DNA of 5,185 nt from Natrialbaceae archaeon (GTDB lineage: Archaea > Halobacteriota > Halobacteria > Halobacteriales > Natrialbaceae): contig PUPA01000151.1 of assembly GCA_003552885.1 (NCBI GenBank), forward strand, positions 1-5,185, written 5' to 3'. Under the pieces are notes generated by a model. The model searched no databases and was not told the DNA's origin. It saw only the letters and a list, made by a program, of their open reading frames with translations. Positions 1 through 5,185 of the stretch are shown here, piece after piece. Numbering within the stretch: position 1 is the stretch's first letter; each line of letters begins with the position of its first letter. The position numbers and the translations under genes were made by a program.

Positions 1-848
1 CGGTCGGCCGTCTCGGGGTCGCTCTCCGCTACGGCGTGGATGACCAGCAGCGTGGTCTTTCCCTCCCGAACGTCGTTGCCGAAGGCCTTGCCGAACTCGC
101 CGGCCCGTCCCAGCGAGTGTTCGACGTCTAAGATGTCGTCGCCGATCTGGAAGGCGACGGCCGTCAGCTCGGCGTATTCGGCGACGGCGGCTTCGACCTC
201 GGCGGGCTGGTCCGTGAGGATCGCCGGGAGCCGGGCGGCGATCCTGGCCAGACAGCCCGTCTTGCACGCACACATCTCGAGGAACTCCGCCTCGTCCACG
301 CCGACGCCGGGCTCGTTGTGCCAGTGGATGTCCATCCCCTGGCCGAGGTGGGTCCGGTTGAGCTCGTCGGTCAGCATCTCGTAGGCGGCGAGCCGGCGGT
401 CGGCCGGGAGCTCGAGGGGGCCGTGGGTGAGGATCTTGAGCGGCAAGAAGTACATCGCGTTGCCGGCGTTGAGCGCGACGTCCTGGCCGTGGCGGTGGTG
501 GATCGCCGGCTCGCCCCGGCGCATCCGTGCTTCGTCCTCGACGTCGTCGACGACGATAGTCCCGTTGTGGAGGATCTCGGGGACGACGGCGTAGGGCAGG
601 TACGGCTCTGGATCCTCGCCGAACGCTTCGATGAAGCTCAACACGAGCACCGCCCGCCACCGTTTGCCGCCGCGGTCGAGGAGGTCCCAGATCGGCTCGG
701 CGAGCGCCGACTGGATTCCTTCGGGGTCGTACCGGTAGGTCGGCGGGCCGAAAAGTGACTCGAGGTACGCCGCGTCGATCGTCCGGGGGATCCACTCGGC
801 GATCTCCGCGTCGATCGCCGGCCGCCACTCCTCCAGGAACTCCCGCAT
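1..848 (-). CDS. Polyprenyl diphosphate synthase (trans-isoprenyl synthase family), 3' end cut by window edge
   Basis: Enzyme of this family condense isopentenyl diphosphate onto an allylic diphosphate to build linear isoprenoid chains for archaeal lipids or the menaquinone tail. I translated 282 residues from the minus strand. The substrate-binding GGKR lies at residues 60-63. The first Asp-rich motif is DDVED at 101-105, followed by the RMRRGEP segment. The second Asp-rich motif is GDDILD at 236-241, followed by a GKAFGNDVREGKTT-like segment near 253-266. Both magnesium-diphosphate sites are therefore intact. Family members usually run about 300-350 residues, so some C-terminal sequence lies beyond base 1. 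The ATG at 846-848 is the only possible start: an in-frame stop lies just upstream (882-884, minus strand) with no alternative start codon between. No signal peptide is visible, so it is probably cytosolic or membrane-associated. It is divergent from the peptidase gene. Chain length of the product cannot be fixed: the residues before the first Asp motif are small, unlike typical archaeal geranylgeranyl synthases. Confidence 0.93.
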   Translation of the reverse strand, partial: MREFLEEWRPAIDAEIAEWIPRTIDAAYLESLFGPPTYRYDPEGIQSALAEPIWDLLDRGGKRWRAVLVLSFIEAFGEDPEPYLPYAVVPEILHNGTIVVDDVEDEARMRRGEPAIHHRHGQDVALNAGNAMYFLPLKILTHGPLELPADRRLAAYEMLTDELNRTHLGQGMDIHWHNEPGVGVDEAEFLEMCACKTGCLARIAARLPAILTDQPAEVEAAVAEYAELTAVAFQIGDDILDVEHSLGRAGEFGKAFGNDVREGKTTLLVIHAVAESDPETAD

Positions 849-872
849 ACCGGAAGGCTCGAACGGTGTGGT

Positions 873-879
873 GAAAAAG
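873..879 (-). promoter_or_regulatory. TATA-like element for the polyprenyl synthase gene
   Basis: On the minus strand this reads CTTTTTC inside a T-rich patch (GAATCTTTTTC, 883-873), centred about 28 bases upstream of the ATG at 848. It is the only AT-rich stretch in an otherwise GC-rich gap. The spacing fits a haloarchaeal promoter giving a leaderless or nearly leaderless mRNA. The match to a TATA consensus is loose. Confidence 0.45.
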
Positions 880-940
880 ATTCAGTTCCACGTCGACCGA
901 CCGCGGCGCCCGGTCGTCGTCCCCATCGCTGATCCGGAAC

Positions 941-947
941 GGTTAGG
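941..947 (+). promoter_or_regulatory. Weak TATA-like element for the M28 peptidase gene
   Basis: GGTTAGG is centred about 27 bases upstream of the ATG at 971, the same spacing seen before the other genes here. It is poorer in A/T than the other candidates, so the call rests mainly on position. It also contains an in-frame TAG (944-946), which rules out a start further upstream. Confidence 0.3.
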
Positions 948-956
948 CCCCTCGGC

Positions 957-966
957 CGGAATTCCG
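957..966. repeat. 10-base perfect palindrome just before the M28 start codon
   Basis: CGGAATTCCG is a perfect palindrome ending four bases before the ATG at 971, between the TATA-like element and the start. If the transcript is leaderless, a protein bound here would sit on the transcription start. No known regulator motif is recognised, and a 10-base palindrome can arise by chance. Confidence 0.35.
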
Positions 967-970
967 TCCT

Positions 971-2275
971 ATGACACGCTGGATCGGAGAGACGTTCAAA
1001 AGCGACGTCGGCTGGGACCACTTAGAGGCGCTCGTCGACGTCGGCAGCCGGATGGCCGGAAGCGAGGGCGAACGGGAGGGGGCGGAGCTGACGCGCGAGG
1101 CGCTCTCGGCCGTCGGTGCCCGGAACGCCCGCCTCGAGCCCTTCGAGATACAGGGCTGGTCGCGGGGAGGGAGTTCGATCGAGACGGCCGACGAGCGCCT
1201 CGGGTGTATCGCGCTCCCGCGGAGCCCCGCCGAGACCGTCGAGGGCGAGCTCGTCGACGTCGGCTACGGCCTCCCCGCGGAGTTCGAGGCGGCCGACCTC
1301 GAGGGGGCGATCGCCGTCGTCCGTAGCGACGTCCCCGCCCACTACGACCGGTATCTCCATCGTCGGGAGAAGTACTACCACGCCGTCGAGGCCGGCGCGG
1401 CCGCCTTCGTCTACCGCAACCACGTCGAAGGGCAGCTCCCGCCGACGGGCTCGGTCGGCACCGCGGAGGCACCGATCGGCGAGGTCCCGGCCGTCGGCGT
1501 CTCGAAGGAGGTCGGCGCCCGGCTGATCCGCCGGTCCGCCGGCGAGCCGGTCGCCGTGAGCGTCGACGCGGAGATCGGCGACGCCGAGAGCGCGAACGTC
1601 CACGCCGAGCTCGGCCCGGAGACCGACGAGCGACTGCTCGTCACCAGCCACGTCGACGCCCACGACGTGGCCGAGGGCGCACTCGACAACGGTGCCGGGA
1701 CGGCGACCGTCATCGAGGTGGCGAACGCCCTCGCGAGCCGGCAAGAGGAGCTCGGTTGCCGCGTCGAGTTCGTCGCCTACGGCGCCGAGGAGGTCGGGCT
1801 GGTCGGCTCGAGTCACCACGCCGACGGCGTCGACCCCGACCTGATCCGGGCGGTCGTCAACAACGACGGCGTCGTCCGCGGGCGGACCCTCGAGTTCTAC
1901 ACCCACGGCTTCCCCGAGCTCGCCGACGCCGCGGAGGCGGTCGCCGACCGCTTTGGCCATCCCGTCGAGACGATCCCGAGGCTGGGGCCACACAGCGACC
2001 ACTGGCCGTTCGTCGTCGACGGCATCCCCGGCTACCACGTAATGAGCGTCACCGACGGGATCGGTCGCGGCTTCGGCCACACGGCCGCCGACACCCTCGA
2101 CAAACTCGACCGCCGAAACCTCCGGGAGAGTGCCATCCTGCTGACCGAACTCGTCGTCGAGCTGGCCGGCGAGGGCGTCGAGGTGCCCCGGCGCGAGCGC
2201 GCAGAGATCGCCGCGGAGCTCGAGGCTCAGGGACTGGCGACCGGCATGAAGGTCACGGGCGACTGGCCGTACTGA
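971..2275 (+). CDS. M28-family zinc metallopeptidase with PA-like insert
   Basis: A 434-residue probable aminopeptidase with a two-zinc active site. The N-terminal helical region (1-70) carries an AGSEGE...AELTREAL pattern typical of M28 enzymes. Residues about 91-188 form a protease-associated (PA) type insert. The catalytic core begins at about 208. The expected metal ligands are all present: H227 (in SHVDAH), bridging D239 (in ALDNGAG), E274 with the catalytic base E273 (YGAEEVG), D299 (NNDG) and H370 (GHTAADT). The conserved SDHWPF..GIPGYH segment is at 342-356. No signal peptide or lipobox is visible, so it is probably cytoplasmic, whereas many M28 enzymes are exported. The ATG start is firm: an in-frame TAG lies at 944-946 with no other start codon after it. 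Peptide specificity cannot be read from sequence; a carboxypeptidase or amidohydrolase role within M28 is possible. The gene appears monocistronic, with a 69-base gap to the next gene. Confidence 0.92.
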   Translation: MTRWIGETFKSDVGWDHLEALVDVGSRMAGSEGEREGAELTREALSAVGARNARLEPFEIQGWSRGGSSIETADERLGCIALPRSPAETVEGELVDVGYGLPAEFEAADLEGAIAVVRSDVPAHYDRYLHRREKYYHAVEAGAAAFVYRNHVEGQLPPTGSVGTAEAPIGEVPAVGVSKEVGARLIRRSAGEPVAVSVDAEIGDAESANVHAELGPETDERLLVTSHVDAHDVAEGALDNGAGTATVIEVANALASRQEELGCRVEFVAYGAEEVGLVGSSHHADGVDPDLIRAVVNNDGVVRGRTLEFYTHGFPELADAAEAVADRFGHPVETIPRLGPHSDHWPFVVDGIPGYHVMSVTDGIGRGFGHTAADTLDKLDRRNLRESAILLTELVVELAGEGVEVPRRERAEIAAELEAQGLATGMKVTGDWPY

Positions 2276-2296
2276 AGCTCACGGACGACTGGCCGT
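2253..2296 (+). repeat. 18-base direct repeat (one mismatch) spanning the M28 stop codon
   Basis: TCACGGGCGACTGGCCGT (2253-2270) recurs as TCACGGACGACTGGCCGT (2279-2296), a 26-base period. The first copy encodes the peptidase's last residues (VTGDWP, then Y and stop). The second lies downstream of the stop and, in a shifted frame, would read LTDDWP. This looks like a short tandem duplication of the gene's 3' end. Confidence 0.75.
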
Positions 2297-2314
2297 CCCA
2301 CCGACGCCCGCACG

Positions 2315-2321
2315 CTTTTGA
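2315..2321 (+). promoter_or_regulatory. TATA-like element for the NAD-kinase-like gene
   Basis: CTTTTGA is centred 27 bases upstream of the ATG at 2345, the spacing expected for a leaderless haloarchaeal transcript. An upstream in-frame TTG at 2318 lies inside this element and is therefore unlikely to be the true start. Confidence 0.55.
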
Positions 2322-2344
2322 GCCCCGCGGCGGAAAAGAAATCC

Positions 2345-3148
2345 ATGACATCGGACCGGACGGCCGACGGGCCGACGCGGATCGGGCTCGTTGGCTCCCG
2401 GGAGACCGCCGGTTCGGGTGGACAGGCGACGACCGTTCCCCCGCTCGAGGAGCTGGCGGCGGCGGTCCGCGAGCTGGGTGGCGACCCCGTCTCCGGCCCG
2501 GTCGACCGCGTGCTCGAGGCGGAGCCGTCGGTTCTCGTCGCGGTCGGGGAGGCCGCGCTCTATGAGCTCTTCCGGGCCGACCCGGACGCCTCGACGCTAC
2601 CGATCGCCGCCGGGGCCCGGCCGGTTCCCGGCGACCGGGCCGTCGCCGCCCTCGAGTCGGTCCTCGCGGGGGAGGGCGAGCGACGGCACGACCGGACCCT
2701 CTCGGTCGACGGCGAGGGCCGGGCGCTCCGCGGCGTGACGCTCGTGGCCGACGAGCCCGCCCGAATCACCGGGTTCGCCGTCCGCTCGCGGGACGAGCCG
2801 GTCGCCCGGTTCCGTGCCGACGGCGTCGTCGTCGCGACCCCGGCCGGAAGCGGCGGCTACGCGACCGCCGCGGGCGGCCCCCTCATCTCGCCCGCGATCG
2901 ACGGCGTCGCCGTCGTCCCGATCGGGCCGTTCGTCACCCGAACCGACCGCTGGGTGCTCCCCGTCGAGGAGCTCGAGCTCTCGATCGTTCGCGAGGAGAC
3001 GCTCGTCGCCCTCGCCCTCGACGGCGAGACGGCGGCGACGGTCGCGCCCGGTTCGACGGTCGAGATCCGCCCGGGAGAGCCCTTCGCTACGCTCGTCGTC
3101 CCGGAGAGCGTAGGGCCGTTTGGCTCCGCCGAGCGTCGGGAGAGCTGA
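2345..3148 (+). CDS. NAD kinase-fold protein with degenerate nucleotide-kinase motif
   Basis: A 267-residue protein resembling ATP-NAD kinases, which phosphorylate NAD to NADP. The evidence is strongest in the C-terminal half: ADGVVVATPAGSGGYATAAGGP at 158-179 matches the family ADG.IVATPTGSTAYS.SAGGP signature, followed by a P-I-G-P turn at 192-195, a strand-rich segment and LALDGE at 223-228. The N-terminal Rossmann-like part starts at RIGLVG (12-17). Where the family has the catalytic GGDGT, this protein has VGEAA (67-71), so the Asp aligns with E69. The family L-N-E/D motif appears as ADE at 135-137. Canonical archaeal NAD kinases are of similar length. The protein may be a diverged paralogue with altered substrate, a regulatory relative, or an inactive one. 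I chose ATG 2345 over the upstream TTG because the TATA-like element covers that TTG. It appears to have its own promoter and no operon partner. Confidence 0.75.
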   Translation: MTSDRTADGPTRIGLVGSRETAGSGGQATTVPPLEELAAAVRELGGDPVSGPVDRVLEAEPSVLVAVGEAALYELFRADPDASTLPIAAGARPVPGDRAVAALESVLAGEGERRHDRTLSVDGEGRALRGVTLVADEPARITGFAVRSRDEPVARFRADGVVVATPAGSGGYATAAGGPLISPAIDGVAVVPIGPFVTRTDRWVLPVEELELSIVREETLVALALDGETAATVAPGSTVEIRPGEPFATLVVPESVGPFGSAERRES

Positions 3149-3320
3149 GCACGGACTCGCCCCTGCGGGACCGACGTGCCCTCGGCGAGTTGGCCACCCC
3201 GTCGTCCAGTCGCAGGATACCGGAGCGTCGTCCGATCACAGGACACCGAAGCTCCGAGGGGGGCCTATCCTCTCGGTTCTGCAGGGACCGCCAGACCGGG
3301 TCGGACCGAAACTCACTGAG

Positions 3321-3340
3321 AGTAATGATAATCATTTTTA
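3321..3340 (+). promoter_or_regulatory. Fur-box-like palindrome overlapping the promoter of the GS-like gene
   Basis: AGTAATGATAATCATTTTT (3321-3339) matches the classical bacterial Fur box GATAATGATAATCATTATC at 15 of 19 positions, with 14 consecutive identities (3323-3336). Its core, AATGAT-A-ATCATT (3324-3336), is a perfect inverted repeat. The right arm runs into the TATA element, so a bound protein would be expected to block transcription-factor access and act as a repressor. The identity of any cognate regulator is unknown; in haloarchaea, iron and manganese control is usually credited to DtxR/SirR-type proteins. Confidence 0.5.
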
Positions 3341-3341
3341 T
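3335..3341 (+). promoter_or_regulatory. TATA element for the glutamine-synthetase-like gene
   Basis: TTTTTAT is centred 26 bases before the ATG at 3364 and is the strongest TATA-like sequence in the window. The spacing implies a leaderless or very short 5' leader. It decides the start: an in-frame ATG at 3325 and a TTG at 3190 lie within or upstream of this promoter and would not be included in the message. Confidence 0.65.
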
Positions 3342-3363
3342 TCCCACCGGCGGTTCCCCTCCC

Positions 3364-4650
3364 ATGGCTGCCGAGGAACTGATCGAGGAGGTCAGGCAAA
3401 GCGGCGTCGAACGGGTCGTACTCGAGATCGTCGATATCTACGGCGTCTCACGGTCCGAACAGGTTTCCACACGGCACTTTTTGGATACCTGGGAGAACGG
3501 GTATACGTATCCGATCGCGATCATCTCGTGTACGCCCCGGACCGTCCCGGCCCCGGGCTCGCGGTATACTGCGGCGTCGAACTATCCCGACGGCTACATA
3601 CTCCCGGATCCCGAGACGTTCAAACTCGTTCCGTGGCTGCCTGACACCGGCCGCGTGCTGTGTGATTTCGCCCACGCCGACGGAACGACGGTCGAGGCGT
3701 ACCCACGTGAACTGCTCCGGCGAGTCCTGCGGACGGTGCCACCGGAGTTCGAGTTCTCGGTAGGGAGCGAACTGGAGTTTTATCTGCTCGACGAGAGCTA
3801 CGATCCGGTGACACCTCACCGACACGAGGCAGTGAGCTGGATGACCGAGGAGGTCTCCGGCTGGTACGACACCCTCGACGAGTGGGCCGGCGTCTACGAA
3901 CTCCCCCTCGAGTTGATGCACCACGAGTACGGCCCCGGCCAGTTCGAGGTCCTGTTCGGACACGGCGATCCGATGACCCAGGCCGACCGCGCGTTCGATT
4001 TCAAGCGCCTCGTGAAACAGACCTCGCGGACGACGGGCCGCCGGGCGACGTTCATGTCGAAGCCTTTCCCCGACGAATCCGGAAGCGGCTATCACCTCCA
4101 CGTCGGACTGACCGTCGACGGCTCGAACGCGTTCGCCGACGGAGACGGGCTCTCGGACCGTGGCCGCCACTTCGTCGGTGGCCTCCTCGAACACGCCGAC
4201 GCGCTGACCGCCTTGCAGGCGCCGACGCTCAACGCCCACAAGCGATACGAGCCCGGCGGGTTCGTCCCGTCGACGGCGTCCTGGGGGTTCGGTAACCGGA
4301 TGGCCGCCGTCCGGATCCCCATCGGGGATCCCCGTATCGAAGTCCGGATCGGCGGCGCCGACGCCAACCCCTACGTCGTGATCGCGAGCACGCTCGCAGC
4401 CGGCCTCCACGGGATCGAGACGGAACTCGATCCCGGCGAGCCGGTCGAGGGCGATCCGGCTGGCGACCGTCCGGACCTGCTCCGGCGGCCCTGGCTCGCC
4501 CTCGAGGCGCTCGAAGAGGACGAGTACCTTCGAGAGGCACTCGGCGAGGAGTTCGTCGACGAATACGTCGCGGTCAGACGCCAGGATCTCGCGGAGTTCC
4601 GCGAGACGGTCACGGACTGGGAACGCGAGAGCTACGTCGAGATGCTCTGA
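3364..4650 (+). CDS. Glutamine-synthetase-family ligase, probably a gamma-glutamyl-amine ligase rather than GlnA
   Basis: A 428-residue ATP-dependent ligase of the glutamine synthetase superfamily, which activates a carboxylate as an acyl phosphate and couples it to an amine. The beta-grasp N domain covers about 15-115 (VDIYG at 23-27, PDPETFKLVPW at 81-91). The catalytic domain follows. Likely metal and substrate residues are E136 and E138 (GSELEF), E188 and E195 (HHEYGPGQFE), H244 (GSGYHLH), R294, R312 (GNR), R317, and E326/R328 (IEVR), with ANPY at 334-337. True glutamine synthetases have PGYEAP, whose Glu handles ammonium. Here the segment is PGGFVP (297-302), with Phe at that position, and SWGFGNR (306-312) resembles PuuA-type glutamylpolyamine ligases. 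The adenylylation Tyr region of bacterial GlnA is absent. At 428 residues it is slightly shorter than usual. I therefore infer an amine other than ammonia as acceptor, substrate unknown. A Fur-box-like site overlaps its promoter. Codon use is less GC-biased at the 5' end than in its neighbours. Confidence 0.85.
   Translation: MAAEELIEEVRQSGVERVVLEIVDIYGVSRSEQVSTRHFLDTWENGYTYPIAIISCTPRTVPAPGSRYTAASNYPDGYILPDPETFKLVPWLPDTGRVLCDFAHADGTTVEAYPRELLRRVLRTVPPEFEFSVGSELEFYLLDESYDPVTPHRHEAVSWMTEEVSGWYDTLDEWAGVYELPLELMHHEYGPGQFEVLFGHGDPMTQADRAFDFKRLVKQTSRTTGRRATFMSKPFPDESGSGYHLHVGLTVDGSNAFADGDGLSDRGRHFVGGLLEHADALTALQAPTLNAHKRYEPGGFVPSTASWGFGNRMAAVRIPIGDPRIEVRIGGADANPYVVIASTLAAGLHGIETELDPGEPVEGDPAGDRPDLLRRPWLALEALEEDEYLREALGEEFVDEYVAVRRQDLAEFRETVTDWERESYVEML
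4313..4331. repeat. 8-3-8 perfect inverted repeat inside the GS-like gene
   Basis: GGATCCCC (4313-4320), loop ATC, then GGGGATCC (4324-4331). The arms fall in the codons for IPIGDP near the conserved arginine region. A nine-base direct repeat, GTCCGGATC, flanks it (4309-4317 and 4342-4350). Codon constraint on a VRIP...EVRI motif can explain much of this. An RNA hairpin is possible. Confidence 0.6.
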
Positions 4651-4671
4651 GCCACGCGGAAACGTGGGCTC
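4649..4671 (+). terminator. Hairpin at the GS-like gene stop codon, possible terminator
   Basis: GAGCCACG (4649-4656) pairs with CGTGGGCTC (4663-4671), with one bulged base and a CGGAAA loop, followed by a pyrimidine-rich TCTCTCTCGG. The stem begins within the stop codon TGA (4648-4650). Archaeal termination depends mainly on T-runs, which are weak here, so a role in mRNA 3' end stability is an equal alternative. Confidence 0.4.
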
Positions 4672-4806
4672 TCTCTCGGCGGGACACGAGGTCGAGAAGG
4701 CCTGGCGACTTCGTGAAACGCCCGCCGCGCTGGTAGACCGGTATGGACGTCGATCTCGAATCGAAGCTGCGCGTTCGGTACGCTTCCGTCGATGGGGACC
4801 GCGAGG

Positions 4807-4813
4807 CTTTAGA
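4807..4813 (+). promoter_or_regulatory. TATA-like element for dcd
   Basis: CTTTAGA is centred 27 bases before the ATG at 4837, matching the spacing before the other genes. Between it and the start lies GGCCGGCC (4817-4824), a perfect eight-base palindrome of unknown meaning. The in-frame TAG (4810-4812) inside this element blocks any upstream start. Confidence 0.6.
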
Positions 4814-4836
4814 GGGGGCCGGCCGACCGTCGGAGC

Positions 4837-5185
4837 ATGATCCTCTCGGACGCGGACATCCTCGATCGGCTCGAGTCCGGCGAGCTCGTCGTCGAGCCGA
4901 TCGACGACTACGGGCTACAGATCCAGCCGGCGAGCGTCGACCTCCGGCTCGGACGGGAGTTCCTCGAGTTCCAGCGTGCGAACATCCCGTGTATCCACCC
5001 CAACGCCGACAGCGAGGTCGACGAGTACGTCACCGAGACGGTCGTCGAGGACGGCGAGGACTTTATCCTCCACCCCGGCGACTTCGTGCTCGGGACGACC
5101 CACGAGCGCGTGGAGATCCCGGCCGACCTCATCGCCCACGTCGAGGGTCGCTCCTCGCTGGGACGACTGGCCGTGGTCGTTCACG
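4837..5185 (+). CDS. dcd: dCTP deaminase, N-terminal part (cut by window end)
   Basis: Deaminates dCTP to dUTP, the entry to thymidylate synthesis. Some archaeal relatives also hydrolyse dUTP to dUMP. The first 116 residues are in the window, of about 190-200 expected. Family features visible are the MILSDADIL start, QPASVDLRLG at 30-39, HPGDFVLGTTHE at 79-90, and the nucleotide-binding signature EGRSSLGRL at 103-111 followed by the start of the VH motif (115-116). The catalytic glutamate of the family lies beyond the window end, so deaminase versus bifunctional activity cannot be judged. The protein acts in the cytosol, usually as a trimer. The start is unambiguous: no start codon lies between the in-frame TAG at 4810-4812 and this ATG. 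It appears to be transcribed alone from its own TATA element, 186 bases after the GS-like gene. Confidence 0.93.
   Translation, partial: MILSDADILDRLESGELVVEPIDDYGLQIQPASVDLRLGREFLEFQRANIPCIHPNADSEVDEYVTETVVEDGEDFILHPGDFVLGTTHERVEIPADLIAHVEGRSSLGRLAVVVH

Noticed and set aside
1022..2080. Long open frame (352 codons) antisense to the M28 gene
   Set aside because: High GC and strong codon bias open this frame in mirror of the real gene; its translation has no recognisable domain, while the plus strand has a complete metallopeptidase active site.
3221..3256. CGGAGC ... GCTCCG inverted repeat in the gap before the GS-like gene
   Set aside because: Only six bases per arm with a long GC-rich spacer; expected by chance at this composition.
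3190..3363. N-terminal extension of the GS-like gene from a TTG at 3190 or an ATG at 3325
   Set aside because: The extension runs through the Fur-like site and TATA element, and family homology begins only after the ATG at 3364.
3087..3365. Minus-strand open frame of 92 codons in the gap between the NAD-kinase-like and GS-like genes
   Set aside because: Arginine-rich composition unlike acidic haloarchaeal proteins, no recognisable motif, and it overlaps both the upstream gene end and the promoter.
3448..4410. 320-codon open frame antisense to the GS-like gene
   Set aside because: Mirror of a clearly coding plus-strand gene; no family motif and no promoter-like element noted before it.
5161..5174. 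GGACGACTGGCCGT, identical to part of the repeat after the M28 gene (2283-2296)
   Set aside because: Here it encodes the conserved LGRLAV segment of dCTP deaminase; the match is explained by coding constraint and base composition.
4743..5185. Open frame starting at ATG 4743, reading through dcd in another frame
   Set aside because: It stays open to the window end but becomes arginine-rich and low-complexity once inside dcd, which is the real gene there.

Overview
The window looks like chromosomal DNA of a halophilic archaeon (class Halobacteria). GC content is very high, third codon positions are almost all G or C, and the proteins are rich in Asp and Glu. Genes start at an ATG preceded, about 26-28 bases upstream, by a short T-rich TATA-like element, with no Shine-Dalgarno sequence. 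That is the usual haloarchaeal arrangement for leaderless transcripts. I cannot name the genus from sequence alone.

Layout: (1) bases 1-848, minus strand, most of a trans-polyprenyl diphosphate synthase whose C-terminal end lies outside the window; (2) a 122-base divergent intergenic region (849-970); (3) 971-2275, an intact M28-family zinc metallopeptidase with a protease-associated insert and all five expected metal ligands; (4) 2345-3148, a NAD-kinase-fold protein with a recognisable C-terminal half but a badly eroded GGDGT motif; (5) a 215-base intergenic region (3149-3363) that ends in a near-consensus Fur-box-like palindrome overlapping the TATA element of the next gene; (6) 3364-4650, a glutamine-synthetase-family ligase that keeps the metal ligands but lacks the ammonia-handling flap glutamate; (7) a 186-base intergenic region (4651-4836) with a hairpin at the upstream stop codon and a promoter before the next gene; (8) 4837 to the window end, the N-terminal 116 residues of dCTP deaminase.

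The genes do not form an obvious pathway. Each appears to have its own promoter, so this reads as monocistronic housekeeping and accessory metabolism: isoprenoid chain synthesis, proteolysis, a nucleotide-cofactor kinase relative, gamma-glutamyl ligation and pyrimidine deoxynucleotide supply. I see no mobile element, CRISPR array, tRNA or rRNA.

The two points most worth following are the Fur-like operator in front of the glutamine-synthetase-like gene, which hints at metal control of an atypical gamma-glutamyl ligase, and the NAD-kinase-like protein with altered catalytic motifs.
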